DNA of 64,000 nucleotides, from the NCBI RefSeq assembly GCF_003432035.1, contig NZ_QOHO01000067.1:1-64000 (forward strand), read 5' to 3'. A model generated the notes under the pieces. That model ran no database searches. It was not told the origin of the DNA and worked only from the letters and a program-made list of their open reading frames with translations. The position numbers and the translations under genes were made by a program. The DNA is from Lacrimispora amygdalina (GTDB taxonomy: Bacteria; Bacillota; Clostridia; Lachnospirales; Lachnospiraceae). Positions 7,009-16,981 of the stretch are shown here, piece by piece (positions within the stretch are counted from its first letter, which is position 1; every line of letters starts with the position of its first letter).

Positions 7009-9081
7009 ATGAAAAAAAGAATTGGAATCAGAAGCATAGGAATAAAGATGCTGTTAGGGATTTTGCCAGTTGTGATGCTGGCGCTGGCATTGCTGGCCAG
7101 GTTAAGCGAATCTACAAGCAGTGAACTGATTGAGCAGCAGAGTAATTCCACTATGGAGTCGGAACTGAAAGCGAATGTTAACAGTATTGATAACTATTTA
7201 AATGCAGTTGAAACTACAGCAATGAATATTTCTCATACAGTGGGAGCGTCTTATCAGTCCACGGATCTTGATACATACGGCAAGGCAATTGCAGATATAA
7301 TATCCGGCAATGATTTAATCCTTGGCAGCGGAATCTGGTTTGAGCCCAATGTATATGATCCCCAGCAGAAGTATGTAGGACCATACTGGTACAAAGACGG
7401 CGATAAGGTAACCTTAACCAACGAATACAGTAATCAAAGTTATGACTATTTTAATCAGGCGTACTACAAATCCGTATCAGGAGGAGCTAAAACTGCAGTT
7501 ATTACAGATCCTTATTTTGACCCGACACTCAATGTAATGATGGCAAGCTGCACGGCTCCTGTTTATGACAGCAGCAATCGCTTTATTGGAGCTGTTACGG
7601 TTGATATGCAGCTAAGTGATATTGATGAGCTGATTAAATCAATTAAAGTGGGCAGGAACGGAACTGCAGTACTCATTTCCGCAGATGGTGTTTATCTTTG
7701 CGGCGCAGATGCAGATAAGGTAAGCAAAGGGGTCAATATGACCCAGGATGAGAACGCCTCACTTTCGGCAGCAGCGGCGCAGATGGTGGCAAACGATAAA
7801 GGTAAGACGACCTATACGGAAGGCGGGGAAACTTATAATCTCTATTACGATACAGTGCCGGGAGTGGGCTGGATCATCATGATCAGGATGCCTCAGTCTG
7901 AACTGGCAGAACCCATCGTTGCTTTAAACGGGAAACTGGTCAGGCTGAGCGTGGCAGCTTTGATATTATGTATTCTTGCTGTTTTACTCCAGGTGGGAAG
8001 TATTACATCAGGCCTTAAGAAAGTCCGTAAGTTTGCCGGTTCTCTTGCAGCGGGAGATTTCACGGTTCAGCCGTTAAAGACCAGGCGCAAAGATGAACTG
8101 GGACAGATGAGCAGCTCGTTAAACAATATGTTCCGCAGCAATAAGGGGGTCATTGAGCAGATTTCCGATCATGCAGGGGATATTACAGATGCGAGCATTC
8201 ATTTAAATAAAGTATCCACCGGTCTGCTGCTTCAATTTCGCGATGTAAAGACCTACATGGGAGATGTGGATAAGGCTATGATGTCTTCCAGTGCGGCAAC
8301 AGAAGAACTGAACGCATCTCTTGCAGAGGTGAACTCGTCAGTTGGAATACTTGCCAGCGAAACGGAAAAGAGCAGTAAGATGGCCGGAGAGATTATGGAA
8401 CGGGCAAAAGACATAGAGAAAAAAAGCCAGGAGGCATATGATAATGCCCTTGTCATTTCCCAGGAAAGAGAGCAGGACCTTCAGATGGCAGTCCAGCACG
8501 CAAAAGTAGTGGAACGGATTGGCGATATGGCACGGCTTATTTCCAATACGGCTTCCCAGATTAACTTACTGTCACTTAATGCTTCTATAGAAGCGGTCAG
8601 AGCCGGAGAACAGGGCAGAGGTTTTGCCGTTGTGGCCAGAGAGATCGGGAAGCTTGCGAAAGATACTTCTGAGATTGTAAAGGAAATTGAAGGCACCATT
8701 TCTGATGTCCAGAACGCATTTTCCATGATGCTCGATGGTTCACAGTCCATGCTGCTTTTCTTAAGAGACACTGTAACTCCGGATTACAACAGTTTCGTTA
8801 GTGTAGGACAGCAATATGGCAGGGATGCAGTTACCATCGAGGAAATCTCCAATGAAGTGGAGGAGATGGCTACCAACATCAGTCAGGTGATGCAGGAAGT
8901 CCGTGATGCCATACAGAATGTTTCCGAATCTGTTCAGACTACCGCGGGCAACAGCAGCATGGTTCTTACCACAATCGAAAAAGCTTATGAAGTTGTACAG
9001 GATATGTCTAAAATGTCTGAGAAGCAGGAACGGATTGCGGAGGAACTTAAAACGGTTGTTTCCGGCTTTAAGTTAAAATAG
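7009..9081 (+). CDS. Methyl-accepting chemotaxis protein with dCache-type sensor
   Basis: Membrane chemoreceptor of about 690 aa. TM1 is near residues 13-32. An extracellular dCache-like sensor spans about 35-300 (signs: [40 protein letters not shown]). TM2 is near 305-325, followed by a HAMP linker and a long signalling coiled coil with the hairpin tip [26 protein letters not shown]. Start ATG 7009 is preferred over in-frame GTG 6979 because AGGAG (6996-7000) lies 8 nt ahead of the ATG. The dCache fold usually binds amino acids or other small ligands; the ligand is unknown. No chemotaxis genes adjoin. Confidence 0.93.
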   Translation: MKKRIGIRSIGIKMLLGILPVVMLALALLARLSESTSSELIEQQSNSTMESELKANVNSIDNYLNAVETTAMNISHTVGASYQSTDLDTYGKAIADIISGNDLILGSGIWFEPNVYDPQQKYVGPYWYKDGDKVTLTNEYSNQSYDYFNQAYYKSVSGGAKTAVITDPYFDPTLNVMMASCTAPVYDSSNRFIGAVTVDMQLSDIDELIKSIKVGRNGTAVLISADGVYLCGADADKVSKGVNMTQDENASLSAAAAQMVANDKGKTTYTEGGETYNLYYDTVPGVGWIIMIRMPQSELAEPIVALNGKLVRLSVAALILCILAVLLQVGSITSGLKKVRKFAGSLAAGDFTVQPLKTRRKDELGQMSSSLNNMFRSNKGVIEQISDHAGDITDASIHLNKVSTGLLLQFRDVKTYMGDVDKAMMSSSAATEELNASLAEVNSSVGILASETEKSSKMAGEIMERAKDIEKKSQEAYDNALVISQEREQDLQMAVQHAKVVERIGDMARLISNTASQINLLSLNASIEAVRAGEQGRGFAVVAREIGKLAKDTSEIVKEIEGTISDVQNAFSMMLDGSQSMLLFLRDTVTPDYNSFVSVGQQYGRDAVTIEEISNEVEEMATNISQVMQEVRDAIQNVSESVQTTAGNSSMVLTTIEKAYEVVQDMSKMSEKQERIAEELKTVVSGFKLK

Positions 9082-9101
9082 CAGAAATATAGAATGATAT
9101 C

Positions 9102-9130
9102 TTGACATTTTAATTCTGACTTATTATAAT
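9102..9130 (+). promoter_or_regulatory. Sigma-A promoter of the pheST T-box transcript
   Basis: TTGACA at 9102-9107, 17-bp spacer, TATAAT at 9125-9130: a consensus housekeeping promoter directly ahead of the T-box leader. Confidence 0.85.
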
Positions 9131-9159
9131 AGTGACAATATTACAATAAAATATGAAAT

Positions 9160-9418
9160 GCTATGAAAGTGCAAGTAGAATCTTAATTTCTATCAGAGAG
9201 AAGGGGTCACCGGCTGAAAGCCCTTTTAAGTTCAATTAAGAGATCGAATTTCCCACTGAAGCAGCATGGCTGAAACCTGTGGATTTGTTAGTCTGTCAGG
9301 CGGGTAGGTCATGACGTCCGTACACGTTACGTATGCCGAGTGCCTGCTTTTGAAGCAGGAATCAGGGTGGTACCGCGAACACAGCTTCGTCCCTTTGCAG
9401 GGATGGAGCTTTTTTTTG
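9160..9418 (+). promoter_or_regulatory. T-box leader (phenylalanine) with terminator, controls pheST
   Basis: The T-box consensus AGGGTGGTACCGCG is at 9364-9377. A terminator hairpin follows (arms about 9383-9394 and 9399-9410, then eight T). Upstream sequence folds as stem I, and TTC at 9250-9252, just before the CACTGAAGC segment, fits as the Phe specifier codon. Uncharged tRNA-Phe would pair with the specifier and the T-box bulge and stop termination, raising PheST when phenylalanyl-tRNA is short. Confidence 0.92.
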
Positions 9419-9450
9419 TATCAGGGAATGAATCAAAGAAGGAGAGCATG

Positions 9451-10470
9451 ATGAAAGATCAATTAGAGAGAATCAAACAAGAAGCATTAAAGCAGATTGA
9501 AGCTTCCGATGCGCTGGAAAGACTGAATGACATTAAAGTCGCTTATCTTGGAAAAAAGGGAGAACTGACCAGTGTATTAAAAAGCATGAAGGACGTTACT
9601 CCGGAAGACAGACCCAAAATCGGGCAGATGGTCAATGAAGCCCGTGAAGCAATTGAGGGAAAATTAGATGCTGCCATGGCAGGACTGATGAAAAAGGCAA
9701 GGGAAGAGCAGTTAAAAAAAGAAGTGATTGATGTCACCCTGCCTGCAAAGAGAAACAGAGTAGGCCATACCCACCCCAATACCATCGCCTTAGAAGAGGT
9801 GGAAAGAATCTTTGTGGGCATGGGGTACGAAGTAATAGAAGGCCCGGAAGTGGAATATGATCACTATAACTTCGAAAAACTGAACATTCCGAAGAACCAC
9901 CCGGCAAGAGATGAGCAGGATACTTTTTATATCAGTGACAACATCGTTTTAAGAAGCCAGACATCACCTGTTCAGGTCCGGACCATGGAGAAGGGGAAAC
10001 TTCCAATTCGTATGCTGGCACCAGGCAGAGTATTCCGTTCCGATGAAGTGGATGCAACTCATTCCCCTTCCTTCCATCAGATAGAAGGGCTGGTAATCGA
10101 TAAAAATATAACATTTGCTGACTTGAAAGGAACTCTGGCTGAATTTGCAAGAGAGCTGTTCGGTCCTGAGACAAAGGTAAAGTTCCGCCCCCATCATTTC
10201 CCGTTCACGGAACCAAGTGCGGAAATGGATGTTACCTGCTTTAAGTGCGGAGGAAAAGGCTGCCGTTTCTGTAAGGGATCTGGCTGGATTGAGATTTTAG
10301 GCTGCGGAATGGTGCACCCAAATGTGCTTGCCATGAGCGGAATTGATTCTAACGAATATTCCGGATTTGCATTCGGCGTAGGTTTGGAGAGAATTGCTTT
10401 ATTAAAATACGAGATCGATGACATGAGATTATTATATGAAAATGACATCAGATTCTTAAAGCAGTTCTAG
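9451..10470 (+). CDS. pheS: Phenylalanyl-tRNA synthetase alpha subunit
   Basis: Catalytic subunit of the (alpha-beta)2 enzyme that charges tRNA-Phe. From ATG 9451 it is 339 aa, the standard length. AAGGAG (9439-9444) lies 6 nt upstream of this ATG; the open frame extends back into the T-box but has no ribosome site there. The N-terminal coiled coil (about 1-85) is followed by the class II core: motif 1 region HPNTIALEEVERIF, motif 2 RMLAPGRVFRSDEVDATH, and motif 3 FAFGVGLERIALLKY. A Cys cluster (CFKCGGKGCRFCKGSG) is typical of bacterial PheS. Followed 22 nt later by pheT. Confidence 0.98.
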   Translation: MKDQLERIKQEALKQIEASDALERLNDIKVAYLGKKGELTSVLKSMKDVTPEDRPKIGQMVNEAREAIEGKLDAAMAGLMKKAREEQLKKEVIDVTLPAKRNRVGHTHPNTIALEEVERIFVGMGYEVIEGPEVEYDHYNFEKLNIPKNHPARDEQDTFYISDNIVLRSQTSPVQVRTMEKGKLPIRMLAPGRVFRSDEVDATHSPSFHQIEGLVIDKNITFADLKGTLAEFARELFGPETKVKFRPHHFPFTEPSAEMDVTCFKCGGKGCRFCKGSGWIEILGCGMVHPNVLAMSGIDSNEYSGFAFGVGLERIALLKYEIDDMRLLYENDIRFLKQF

Positions 10471-10492
10471 AAACAGGAAGGGAGATAGATTG

Positions 10493-12913
10493 ATGAATAC
10501 ACCATTATCATGGGTTAAAGCATATGTACCGGATTTGGATGTGACACCTCAGGAATATACAGATGCCATGACACTGACCGGAACGAAGGTTGAGGGCTAT
10601 GAATGCCTGGACAAAAATTTGGAGAAGATCGTAGTTGGTCATATCTTATCCATCGAACGCCATCCGGATGCGGATAAACTGATTGTCTGCCAGGTAAATG
10701 TGGGCTCTGATACCGTTCAGATCGTAACCGGCGCATCAAATGTTAAAACAGGGGATAAGGTTCCTGTTGTTTTAGATGGAGGAAAGGTGGCCGGAGGACA
10801 TGACGGCGGGCCCCTTCCGGAAGACGGTATTAAAATCAAAAAGGGCAAGTTAAGAGGAATTGAATCCTGCGGAATGATGTGCTCCATTGAAGAACTGGGA
10901 TTTACAAAGGAGATGTATCCCGATGCTCCTGATAGCGGAATTTATATTCTTCCCCAGAATTCTGTTCCGGGAACCGATGCAGTAGAACTCCTTGGTCTTC
11001 ATGATTCTGTTTTTGAATATGAAGTAACTTCAAACCGTGTGGACTGCTACAGTGTAATCGGAATTGCCAGAGAGGCAGCTGCCACATTTAACAAAACCTT
11101 TGTTCCTCCGGTAGTAACTGCGACTGGCAACAGCGAGGATGTTCATGATTATTTAAAAGTAACAGTAGAAGACAGCCGTCTTTGCTCCCGTTATTGTGCA
11201 AGAATGGTAAAGAATATAAAGATTGCTCCTTCTCCTGTCTGGATGCAGAGAAGGCTTGCTGCCTGCGGAATCAGACCTATCAATAATATTGTTGACATTA
11301 CCAATTACGTAATGGAAGAATACGGTCAGCCAATGCATGCCTTTGATTATGAGCAGCTGGCTGGTCATGAAATCGTTGTCAGATGTGCAGAGGACGGAGA
11401 GATGTTTAAGACCTTAGATGGTCAGGAAAGAAAAATGGACAGCACCGTACTCATGATTCGTGACGGAGAGAAAGCAGTGGGTATTGCCGGTATCATGGGA
11501 GGCGAGAATTCTAAGATTACGGACGAAGTCCGGACCATGGTATTTGAAAGTGCCTGCTTTGACGGAACCAATATCCGCCTTTCCTCTAAAAAAGTGGGCT
11601 TAAGAACCGATGCCTCAGGTAAATTTGAAAAGGGCCTTGATCCCAACAATGCAAAGGCTGCCATTGACCGTGCATGCCAGTTGATTGAGGAACTGGGGGC
11701 AGGAGAGGTAGTCGGCGGCATGATCGATATCTATCCGGTAAAAAAAGAGAGTAAGAGGATTGCCTTTGAACCGGAAAGAATGAACCGTCTTCTTGGTACA
11801 GATATTGCTCCGGAGACAATGCTTGCGTATTATAAGCGTCTGGAACTGGAATATGATGATAAAACAGGAGAGATCATTGTTCCCACATTCCGTCAGGATC
11901 TGGAATGTATGGCGGACATGGCTGAGGAAACAGCCAGATTCTACGGCTATGACAAGATTCCCGTTTCTCTTCCAACGGGTGAAGCGACTACGGGTAAGCT
12001 CTCCTATAAGTTAAGGGTAGAGGAACTTGCCAGAGAAGTTGCTGAATTCTGTGGATTTTCCCAGGGAATGACTTATTCCTTTGAAAGTCCGAAGGTATTT
12101 GACCGTCTTCTTCTTCCGCAGGACAGTCCTCTGCGGGTAACTGTGAATATTTTAAATCCTCTGGGTGAAGACTTCAGTGTTATGAGAACCACTCCTCTCC
12201 ATGGTATGCTAAATTCGCTTTCTACCAACTACAACAGGCGTAATAAAAATGTGCGTCTTTATGAGCTGGCTAATATTTACTTACCAAAGAGTCTTCCTCT
12301 TACAGAACTTCCTGATGAAAGAATGCAGTTTACTCTGGGCTTTTACGGAGACGGAGATTTCTTTGATATGAAGGGTGTCATTGAGGAATTCTTTGAAAAA
12401 GCCGGCATGAATTTAAAACCACACTATGATCCGAAGGCAGGAAAGACATTCCTTCATCCGGGAAGACAGGCAGACATTATTTACGATGGAGTAAATATCG
12501 GATATTTGGGGGAGATTCATCCCGAGGTTGCTGATAACTACAAAATCGGTGACAGAGCTTATGTGGCAGTGATCGACATGCCGTCCATGATACCATTTAC
12601 AAGTTTCGACCGCAAATATACCGGAATTGCCAAGTATCCGGCAGTTACCAGAGATATCAGCATGGTGGTACCCAAAAACATCCTTGTAGGTCAGATTGAG
12701 GAAGTGATTGAAAAGCGGGGAGGAAAGATTTTAGAAAACTATGAGCTGTTTGATATCTATGAGGGCGCACAGATTCTCGCTGGTTTTAAATCAGTTGCCT
12801 ATTCTATTACTTTCCGGGCATCAGACCATACTCTGGAAGAGCAGGAAGTTTCAGGAGTTATGAAAAAGATACTCAACGGTTTACAGGCACTTGGTATTGA
12901 GTTAAGAGCATAA
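10493..12913 (+). CDS. pheT: Phenylalanyl-tRNA synthetase beta subunit
   Basis: Non-catalytic, editing and tRNA-binding subunit. 806 aa from ATG 10493 (AAGGGAG 8 nt upstream; the TTG one codon earlier is less likely). Domain order fits PheT: EMAP/tRNA-binding domain about 40-150 (VGHILSIERHPDADKL, VCQVNVG), B3/B4 editing region, B5 domain, catalytic-like core, and the C-terminal anticodon-binding FDX-ACB domain about 710-806 (KYPAVTRDISMVVP, LFDIYEGAQILAGFKSVAYS). Same transcript as pheS; a terminator lies 17 nt after the stop. Confidence 0.98.
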   Translation: MNTPLSWVKAYVPDLDVTPQEYTDAMTLTGTKVEGYECLDKNLEKIVVGHILSIERHPDADKLIVCQVNVGSDTVQIVTGASNVKTGDKVPVVLDGGKVAGGHDGGPLPEDGIKIKKGKLRGIESCGMMCSIEELGFTKEMYPDAPDSGIYILPQNSVPGTDAVELLGLHDSVFEYEVTSNRVDCYSVIGIAREAAATFNKTFVPPVVTATGNSEDVHDYLKVTVEDSRLCSRYCARMVKNIKIAPSPVWMQRRLAACGIRPINNIVDITNYVMEEYGQPMHAFDYEQLAGHEIVVRCAEDGEMFKTLDGQERKMDSTVLMIRDGEKAVGIAGIMGGENSKITDEVRTMVFESACFDGTNIRLSSKKVGLRTDASGKFEKGLDPNNAKAAIDRACQLIEELGAGEVVGGMIDIYPVKKESKRIAFEPERMNRLLGTDIAPETMLAYYKRLELEYDDKTGEIIVPTFRQDLECMADMAEETARFYGYDKIPVSLPTGEATTGKLSYKLRVEELAREVAEFCGFSQGMTYSFESPKVFDRLLLPQDSPLRVTVNILNPLGEDFSVMRTTPLHGMLNSLSTNYNRRNKNVRLYELANIYLPKSLPLTELPDERMQFTLGFYGDGDFFDMKGVIEEFFEKAGMNLKPHYDPKAGKTFLHPGRQADIIYDGVNIGYLGEIHPEVADNYKIGDRAYVAVIDMPSMIPFTSFDRKYTGIAKYPAVTRDISMVVPKNILVGQIEEVIEKRGGKILENYELFDIYEGAQILAGFKSVAYSITFRASDHTLEEQEVSGVMKKILNGLQALGIELRA

Positions 12914-12930
12914 AAAGAGGGAATAAAAAA

Positions 12931-12968
12931 AGATGCCAGAGAGCAAAACGCTTCCGGCATCTTTTTTT
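12931..12968 (+). terminator. Intrinsic terminator of pheST
   Basis: Stem AGATGCC (12931-12937) pairs with GGCATCT (12956-12962), with GAGAGC/GCTT pairing inside, followed by a T run. Confidence 0.88.
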
Positions 12969-13044
12969 ATTTGCCTGCATGGAACTGAAAAATCCCGTCA
13001 ATCCTTACGGTAGAGGAATGATGGAAAACAGGGAGGCAAAACAG

Positions 13045-14235
13045 ATGCTTGATGATCTTGATATTAAACGGATAAGAGGAAGAATGCTTTTTGATTCAGG
13101 AGGAAATCCGGCAGTGGAGGCAGAAGTGATCCTGGAAAACGGTGCCCAGGGAAAGGCGGCAGTTTCTGTTTTTGATGAAATGAACGGAGAGGAAGAAGCA
13201 GATTATATAAGAGAATGGTTATCGGAAGCCATTTTATTTGAAGACGCAGCGGAACAGAAGTACATTGACCGCCTGTTGACAGAGCAAAGAGACCAGGACG
13301 ATGCTGACCATAAGGAATACGGCAGAGGAAAGGCAGGAGTGTTAGCATTGTCCATGGCGGCCGCGAGGGCTGCAGGAGCCGGACTTGGGCTTCCGCTTTA
13401 CCGCTATTTAGGCGGTACAACTGCGCCTGTAATGCCGGTTCCCGTGATGAGTATGATCGATGGAGGCGACTGGTTAAAAGGAATTGATTTTAAAGAAATC
13501 ATGATAGTCCCGTTAAACAGAAGTTCCTTCGCAGAGGGACTTAGAATGGGGGCAGAAGTTTATCAGACGTTAAAGCGGCTTTTAACGTTAAACGGATTTG
13601 ATACATCCATTGGGGGGAGCGGTGGTTTTGCAGCCGACATGAAAAGTTCAGAAGAAGCGCTTCATTATATAATGGATGCCGTCAGACTTTCCGGGTATGA
13701 TCCTGATATGGACTTAACTGCGGCTATTTGCGGAAATGCAGATGATCTCTATGCAAAGGAAGAAGGAATTTACCGCTTTAATAAGGAAAGTTTAAAAAAT
13801 GGTATCCTGGTACACAGGAACCAAAAAGATATGATATCCTATTACTTAAGGCTTGCGGACGGATTTCCACTTGGCATTGTGACAGACGGACTTTGGAAAC
13901 AGGACCTGGAAAGCAGAAACCGGATGTATCAAATGTTCCAGCATCGTCTCGTGATTGCCTCTGATGATTTCTTTGCCTCAAATGGAGTGGAAATTCAGTT
14001 AAAGAAAGCCGGAACTGTGACAGCTGCACTGGAAATGATTCAGGAAGCCAAAAAAATGGGGAGTAAAGTGATAGTTTCAAACAGTGATAAGGAAACAGAG
14101 GAAGCATTTCTTGGAGATATGGCTGTGGCAGCCGGTGCTGACTATATTAAGTGCGGTGCGCCCTGCAGGGGGGAATGTACAGCCAAATACAATGAACTGC
14201 TCAGGATTGAAGAATTCTACAGTCGGCAGTGTTGA
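13045..14235 (+). CDS. Degenerate full-length enolase paralogue (probable pseudoenzyme)
   Basis: Aligns end to end with enolase (about 396 aa versus about 430): opening IRGRMLFDSGGNPAVEAEV, middle PVPVMSMIDGG, IDFKEIMIVP, GGFAADMKSSEEAL and closing AKYNELLRIEE. Compared with E. coli enolase by eye, the STG substrate loop is gone, the catalytic Glu of GDEGG is Ser (GGSGG), the metal ligand of LAMDCAASEF is lost, the metal ligand of SIEDGL is Thr (IVTDGL), catalytic Lys of LIKFNQIG is Gln (IQLKKAG), and HR of ISHRSGE is NS. The SDD aspartate remains. It therefore cannot be an ordinary enolase. Start ATG 13045 has GGGAGG 8 nt upstream; an earlier in-frame ATG at 12979 has none. Role unknown: structural, regulatory or another reaction. 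Confidence 0.85.
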   Translation: MLDDLDIKRIRGRMLFDSGGNPAVEAEVILENGAQGKAAVSVFDEMNGEEEADYIREWLSEAILFEDAAEQKYIDRLLTEQRDQDDADHKEYGRGKAGVLALSMAAARAAGAGLGLPLYRYLGGTTAPVMPVPVMSMIDGGDWLKGIDFKEIMIVPLNRSSFAEGLRMGAEVYQTLKRLLTLNGFDTSIGGSGGFAADMKSSEEALHYIMDAVRLSGYDPDMDLTAAICGNADDLYAKEEGIYRFNKESLKNGILVHRNQKDMISYYLRLADGFPLGIVTDGLWKQDLESRNRMYQMFQHRLVIASDDFFASNGVEIQLKKAGTVTAALEMIQEAKKMGSKVIVSNSDKETEEAFLGDMAVAAGADYIKCGAPCRGECTAKYNELLRIEEFYSRQC

Positions 14236-14250
14236 AAATAGAAAAAAATA

Positions 14251-14279
14251 TTGTATTTACTGAAAATTTATGGTATGAT
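14251..14279 (+). promoter_or_regulatory. Promoter of secG
   Basis: TTGTAT (14251-14256), 17 bp, TATGAT (14274-14279), 31 nt ahead of the secG start. Confidence 0.65.
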
Positions 14280-14309
14280 AGTCCGTGTTTGACTTAAGGA
14301 GGTGGAAGA

Positions 14310-14543
14310 ATGATCCGGATTATATTATCAATCGTGTTTGTTATTATATGCATTGCTTTATCAGCGATAATCCTGTTGCAGGAAGGAAAGAGTCAGGGTC
14401 TTGGTTCTATCGGTGGTATGGCGGATACTTACTGGGGCAGGAACAAAGGTCGTTCCATGGAAGGTAAACTGGAAAAGTTTACAAAGTACGGAGCAATCCT
14501 GTTTTTTATCCTGTCATTGGTACTGAATCTGAATATACTGTAG
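14310..14543 (+). CDS. secG: Preprotein translocase subunit SecG
   Basis: 77 aa, usual SecG length. Two membrane segments (about 3-21 and 58-76) flank the conserved cytoplasmic loop LLQEGKSQGLGSIGG. SecG joins SecYE in the inner membrane and assists protein export. The start has AAGGAGG 8 nt upstream. The order secG-rnr-smpB is a common Firmicutes arrangement and supports the call; here the rnr-smpB link is broken by inserted DNA. Confidence 0.96.
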   Translation: MIRIILSIVFVIICIALSAIILLQEGKSQGLGSIGGMADTYWGRNKGRSMEGKLEKFTKYGAILFFILSLVLNLNIL

Positions 14544-14549
14544 CGATTA

Positions 14550-14586
14550 AACACTCTTGTGGTATAGCAGCAAGGGTGTTTTTTTC
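14550..14586 (+). terminator. Terminator after secG
   Basis: AACACTCTTG (14550-14559) pairs with CAAGGGTGTT (14571-14580), followed by seven T. Some read-through into rnr is possible. Confidence 0.85.
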
Positions 14587-14683
14587 GCATTACGGAAAAA
14601 ATCTGTCATACCAATGGGTGAAGTGCAGATAATAAAACATAAATGAAACCGTTTTGAAAAAAACGTGAAAAGAGAGGAAAATA

Positions 14684-16825
14684 ATGACAGAAGAACAGTT
14701 AACGCAGCGGAAAGCCATGTTTATGGAACTGTTTTCAGATCCATCTTATAAACCGATGAAATTAAAGGAACTCGCCATGTTATTCGGAGTACCCAAACAT
14801 CAGAGGGACGAATTAAAGCAGGTGCTTGATGCACTGCTGGCAGAAGGAAAAATCGGAGTATCCCAGAAAGGTAAATATGGAAAACCCGATGTCGGTTCCA
14901 TAGCTGGCGTATTTTCCGGACACCAGAAGGGCTTTGGTTTCGTATCTGTAGAAGGATTTGAGAAGGATATCTTTATACCAGAGGATAAGACAGGCGGCGC
15001 CCTTCATGGAGATACCGTTTTAATATCCGCAGAAGCGGAAGGCTCCGGCAGCAAAAGAGCAGAAGGCCGGGTTATTAAGGTGCTCCAGCATGCAAATGAA
15101 GAAATAATCGGATTTTATCAGAAAAACAAGAATTTTGGTTTTGTGATACCTGATAATCAAAAGATATCAAAAGATGTTTTCATTCCCCAGGGAAAAGACA
15201 TGGGGGCTGTAAACGGACATAAAGTAGTGGTAAAAATCACTGACTTTGGAGGAGAAGGGAAAAAGCCGGAGGGTGTGATCAAGGAGATTCTTGGACATGT
15301 CAACGACCCCGGAACCGATATTCTCTCCATTGTGCGCGCTTACGGACTTCCGGAGGAATTTCCTGACAGCGTGATGAAGCAGGTGGAGTCTGTTGCGGAT
15401 TCCATTTCCGGAAAAGATATGCAGGGGCGTCTGGATTTAAGAGAGCTGCAGACTGTTACCATAGATGGAGAAGATGCGAAGGATCTTGATGATGCCATCA
15501 CCATTTCAAAGAAGGAGGGTATTTATACCCTGGGAGTGCATATCGCAGATGTAACCAATTATGTGACAGAGCACAGTCCCCTTGACGAAGAAGCTTTAAA
15601 AAGAGGAACCAGTGTCTATCTGGTAGACCGGGTAATTCCCATGCTTCCCCACAAGCTGTCAAACGGAATCTGCTCCTTAAACCAGGGAGAGGACCGTCTG
15701 GCACTGAGCTGTATCATGGAAATTGATGAAACCGGCACGGTAACCGGTCACAGGATTGCCGAAACGGTAATCAATGTTGACCGCAGAATGACCTATACGG
15801 CAGTCAATGCAATTATCACCAATCATGATGAAGCAGTGATGAAAGAGTATGAAGCCTTTATTCCCATGTTTGAGCAGATGAAGGAACTGGCAGATATTTT
15901 AAGAGAAAAAAGGAAAAAAAGAGGTTCCATTGACTTTGATTTCCCCGAAACAAAGGTAATTCTTGACGAACGGGGCAAGCCTCTGGAAATAAAGCCTTAT
16001 GACCGGAATGCTGCCACTAAAATCATTGAAGATTTTATGCTTATGGCCAATGAAACCGTTGCGGAGGATTATTTCTGGCAGGAAATCCCGTTCCTTTACC
16101 GGACCCATGACAACCCGGATCCGGAGAAGATGAAAAGTCTGGCAACACTGATCAACAATTTCGGATATTCCATCCGCTTCCACAACGGAGAGGTATATCC
16201 CAAGGAAGTTCAGAAGCTGCTGGCCAACGCAGAGGATACTCCGGAAGAAGCGTTAATCAGCCGCCTTGCCCTTCGTTCCATGAAGCAGGCGAAGTATACG
16301 GTAGGTAACACCGGACATTTTGGTCTGGCTGCAAAATATTATACCCACTTCACTTCCCCGATCCGAAGATATCCGGATTTACAGATCCATCGTATCATAA
16401 AGGAGAATTTAAGGGCAGGGCTCAGTGAGAAACGGGTCAGCCATTACGAAAAGCTTCTTATGCAGGTAGCGGTTCAGTCCTCTTCTCTTGAGAGAAGGGC
16501 GGATGAAGCGGAGCGGGAAACCATAAAGCTTAAAAAATGTGAATATATGTCTAAGTATATCGGGCAGGAATTTGACGGAGTCATATCAGGAGTAACAAAC
16601 TGGGGACTTTATGTGGAACTTCCCAATACAGTGGAAGGTCTGATTCACGTTAATGATCTTCAGGATGATTATTATCATTTTGATGAGGAACATTATGAAC
16701 TGGTGGGAGAAATGACAAGGAAAACCTTTAAGCTTGGTCAGCCCATTCGGGTAATTGTATCGGGTACGGATAAACTGCTTCGTACCATTGACTTCATTTT
16801 GGGAAGAGATTTTGACGGGGAATAA
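14684..16825 (+). CDS. rnr: Ribonuclease R
   Basis: 3'-5' exoribonuclease that degrades structured RNA and, with tmRNA-SmpB, clears faulty messages. 713 aa. Order: N-terminal winged helix (about 10-70), two cold-shock domains (KGFGFVSVEGFEKDIFIP and NFGFVIPDNQ), RNB catalytic domain with the Asp cluster DGEDAKDLDDAI near residue 267, HFTSPIRRYPDLQIHR, then a C-terminal S1 domain (FDGVISGVTNWGLYVELP). Start ATG 14684 follows AGAGAGGAAAATA. Its 3' end is partly duplicated at 18080-18300. Confidence 0.97.
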   Translation: MTEEQLTQRKAMFMELFSDPSYKPMKLKELAMLFGVPKHQRDELKQVLDALLAEGKIGVSQKGKYGKPDVGSIAGVFSGHQKGFGFVSVEGFEKDIFIPEDKTGGALHGDTVLISAEAEGSGSKRAEGRVIKVLQHANEEIIGFYQKNKNFGFVIPDNQKISKDVFIPQGKDMGAVNGHKVVVKITDFGGEGKKPEGVIKEILGHVNDPGTDILSIVRAYGLPEEFPDSVMKQVESVADSISGKDMQGRLDLRELQTVTIDGEDAKDLDDAITISKKEGIYTLGVHIADVTNYVTEHSPLDEEALKRGTSVYLVDRVIPMLPHKLSNGICSLNQGEDRLALSCIMEIDETGTVTGHRIAETVINVDRRMTYTAVNAIITNHDEAVMKEYEAFIPMFEQMKELADILREKRKKRGSIDFDFPETKVILDERGKPLEIKPYDRNAATKIIEDFMLMANETVAEDYFWQEIPFLYRTHDNPDPEKMKSLATLINNFGYSIRFHNGEVYPKEVQKLLANAEDTPEEALISRLALRSMKQAKYTVGNTGHFGLAAKYYTHFTSPIRRYPDLQIHRIIKENLRAGLSEKRVSHYEKLLMQVAVQSSSLERRADEAERETIKLKKCEYMSKYIGQEFDGVISGVTNWGLYVELPNTVEGLIHVNDLQDDYYHFDEEHYELVGEMTRKTFKLGQPIRVIVSGTDKLLRTIDFILGRDFDGE

Positions 16826-16851
16826 CACATAGATATACTGATATTTTTATA

Positions 16852-16906
16852 GGTAGGATGGAAATACTTATCTTTGTTTTTCAGAGTTAAGTGTTTTTAT
16901 CCTGCC
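16852..16906. terminator. Long 25-bp hairpin after rnr, probable terminator
   Basis: Arms 16852-16876 and 16882-16906 pair over 25 positions with one mismatch and several G-T wobbles, loop TTTTT, then a short T run (AATTTTT). Compensating wobbles suggest it works as RNA. The usual reading is an rnr terminator, but its length is unusual. Confidence 0.6.
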
Positions 16907-16981
16907 GTCAATTTTTGCCTTAGATAACGAGTTTAAAACCATTAGATTATCTAACTTTATAGACCTGTAGAGGTGTTACAT

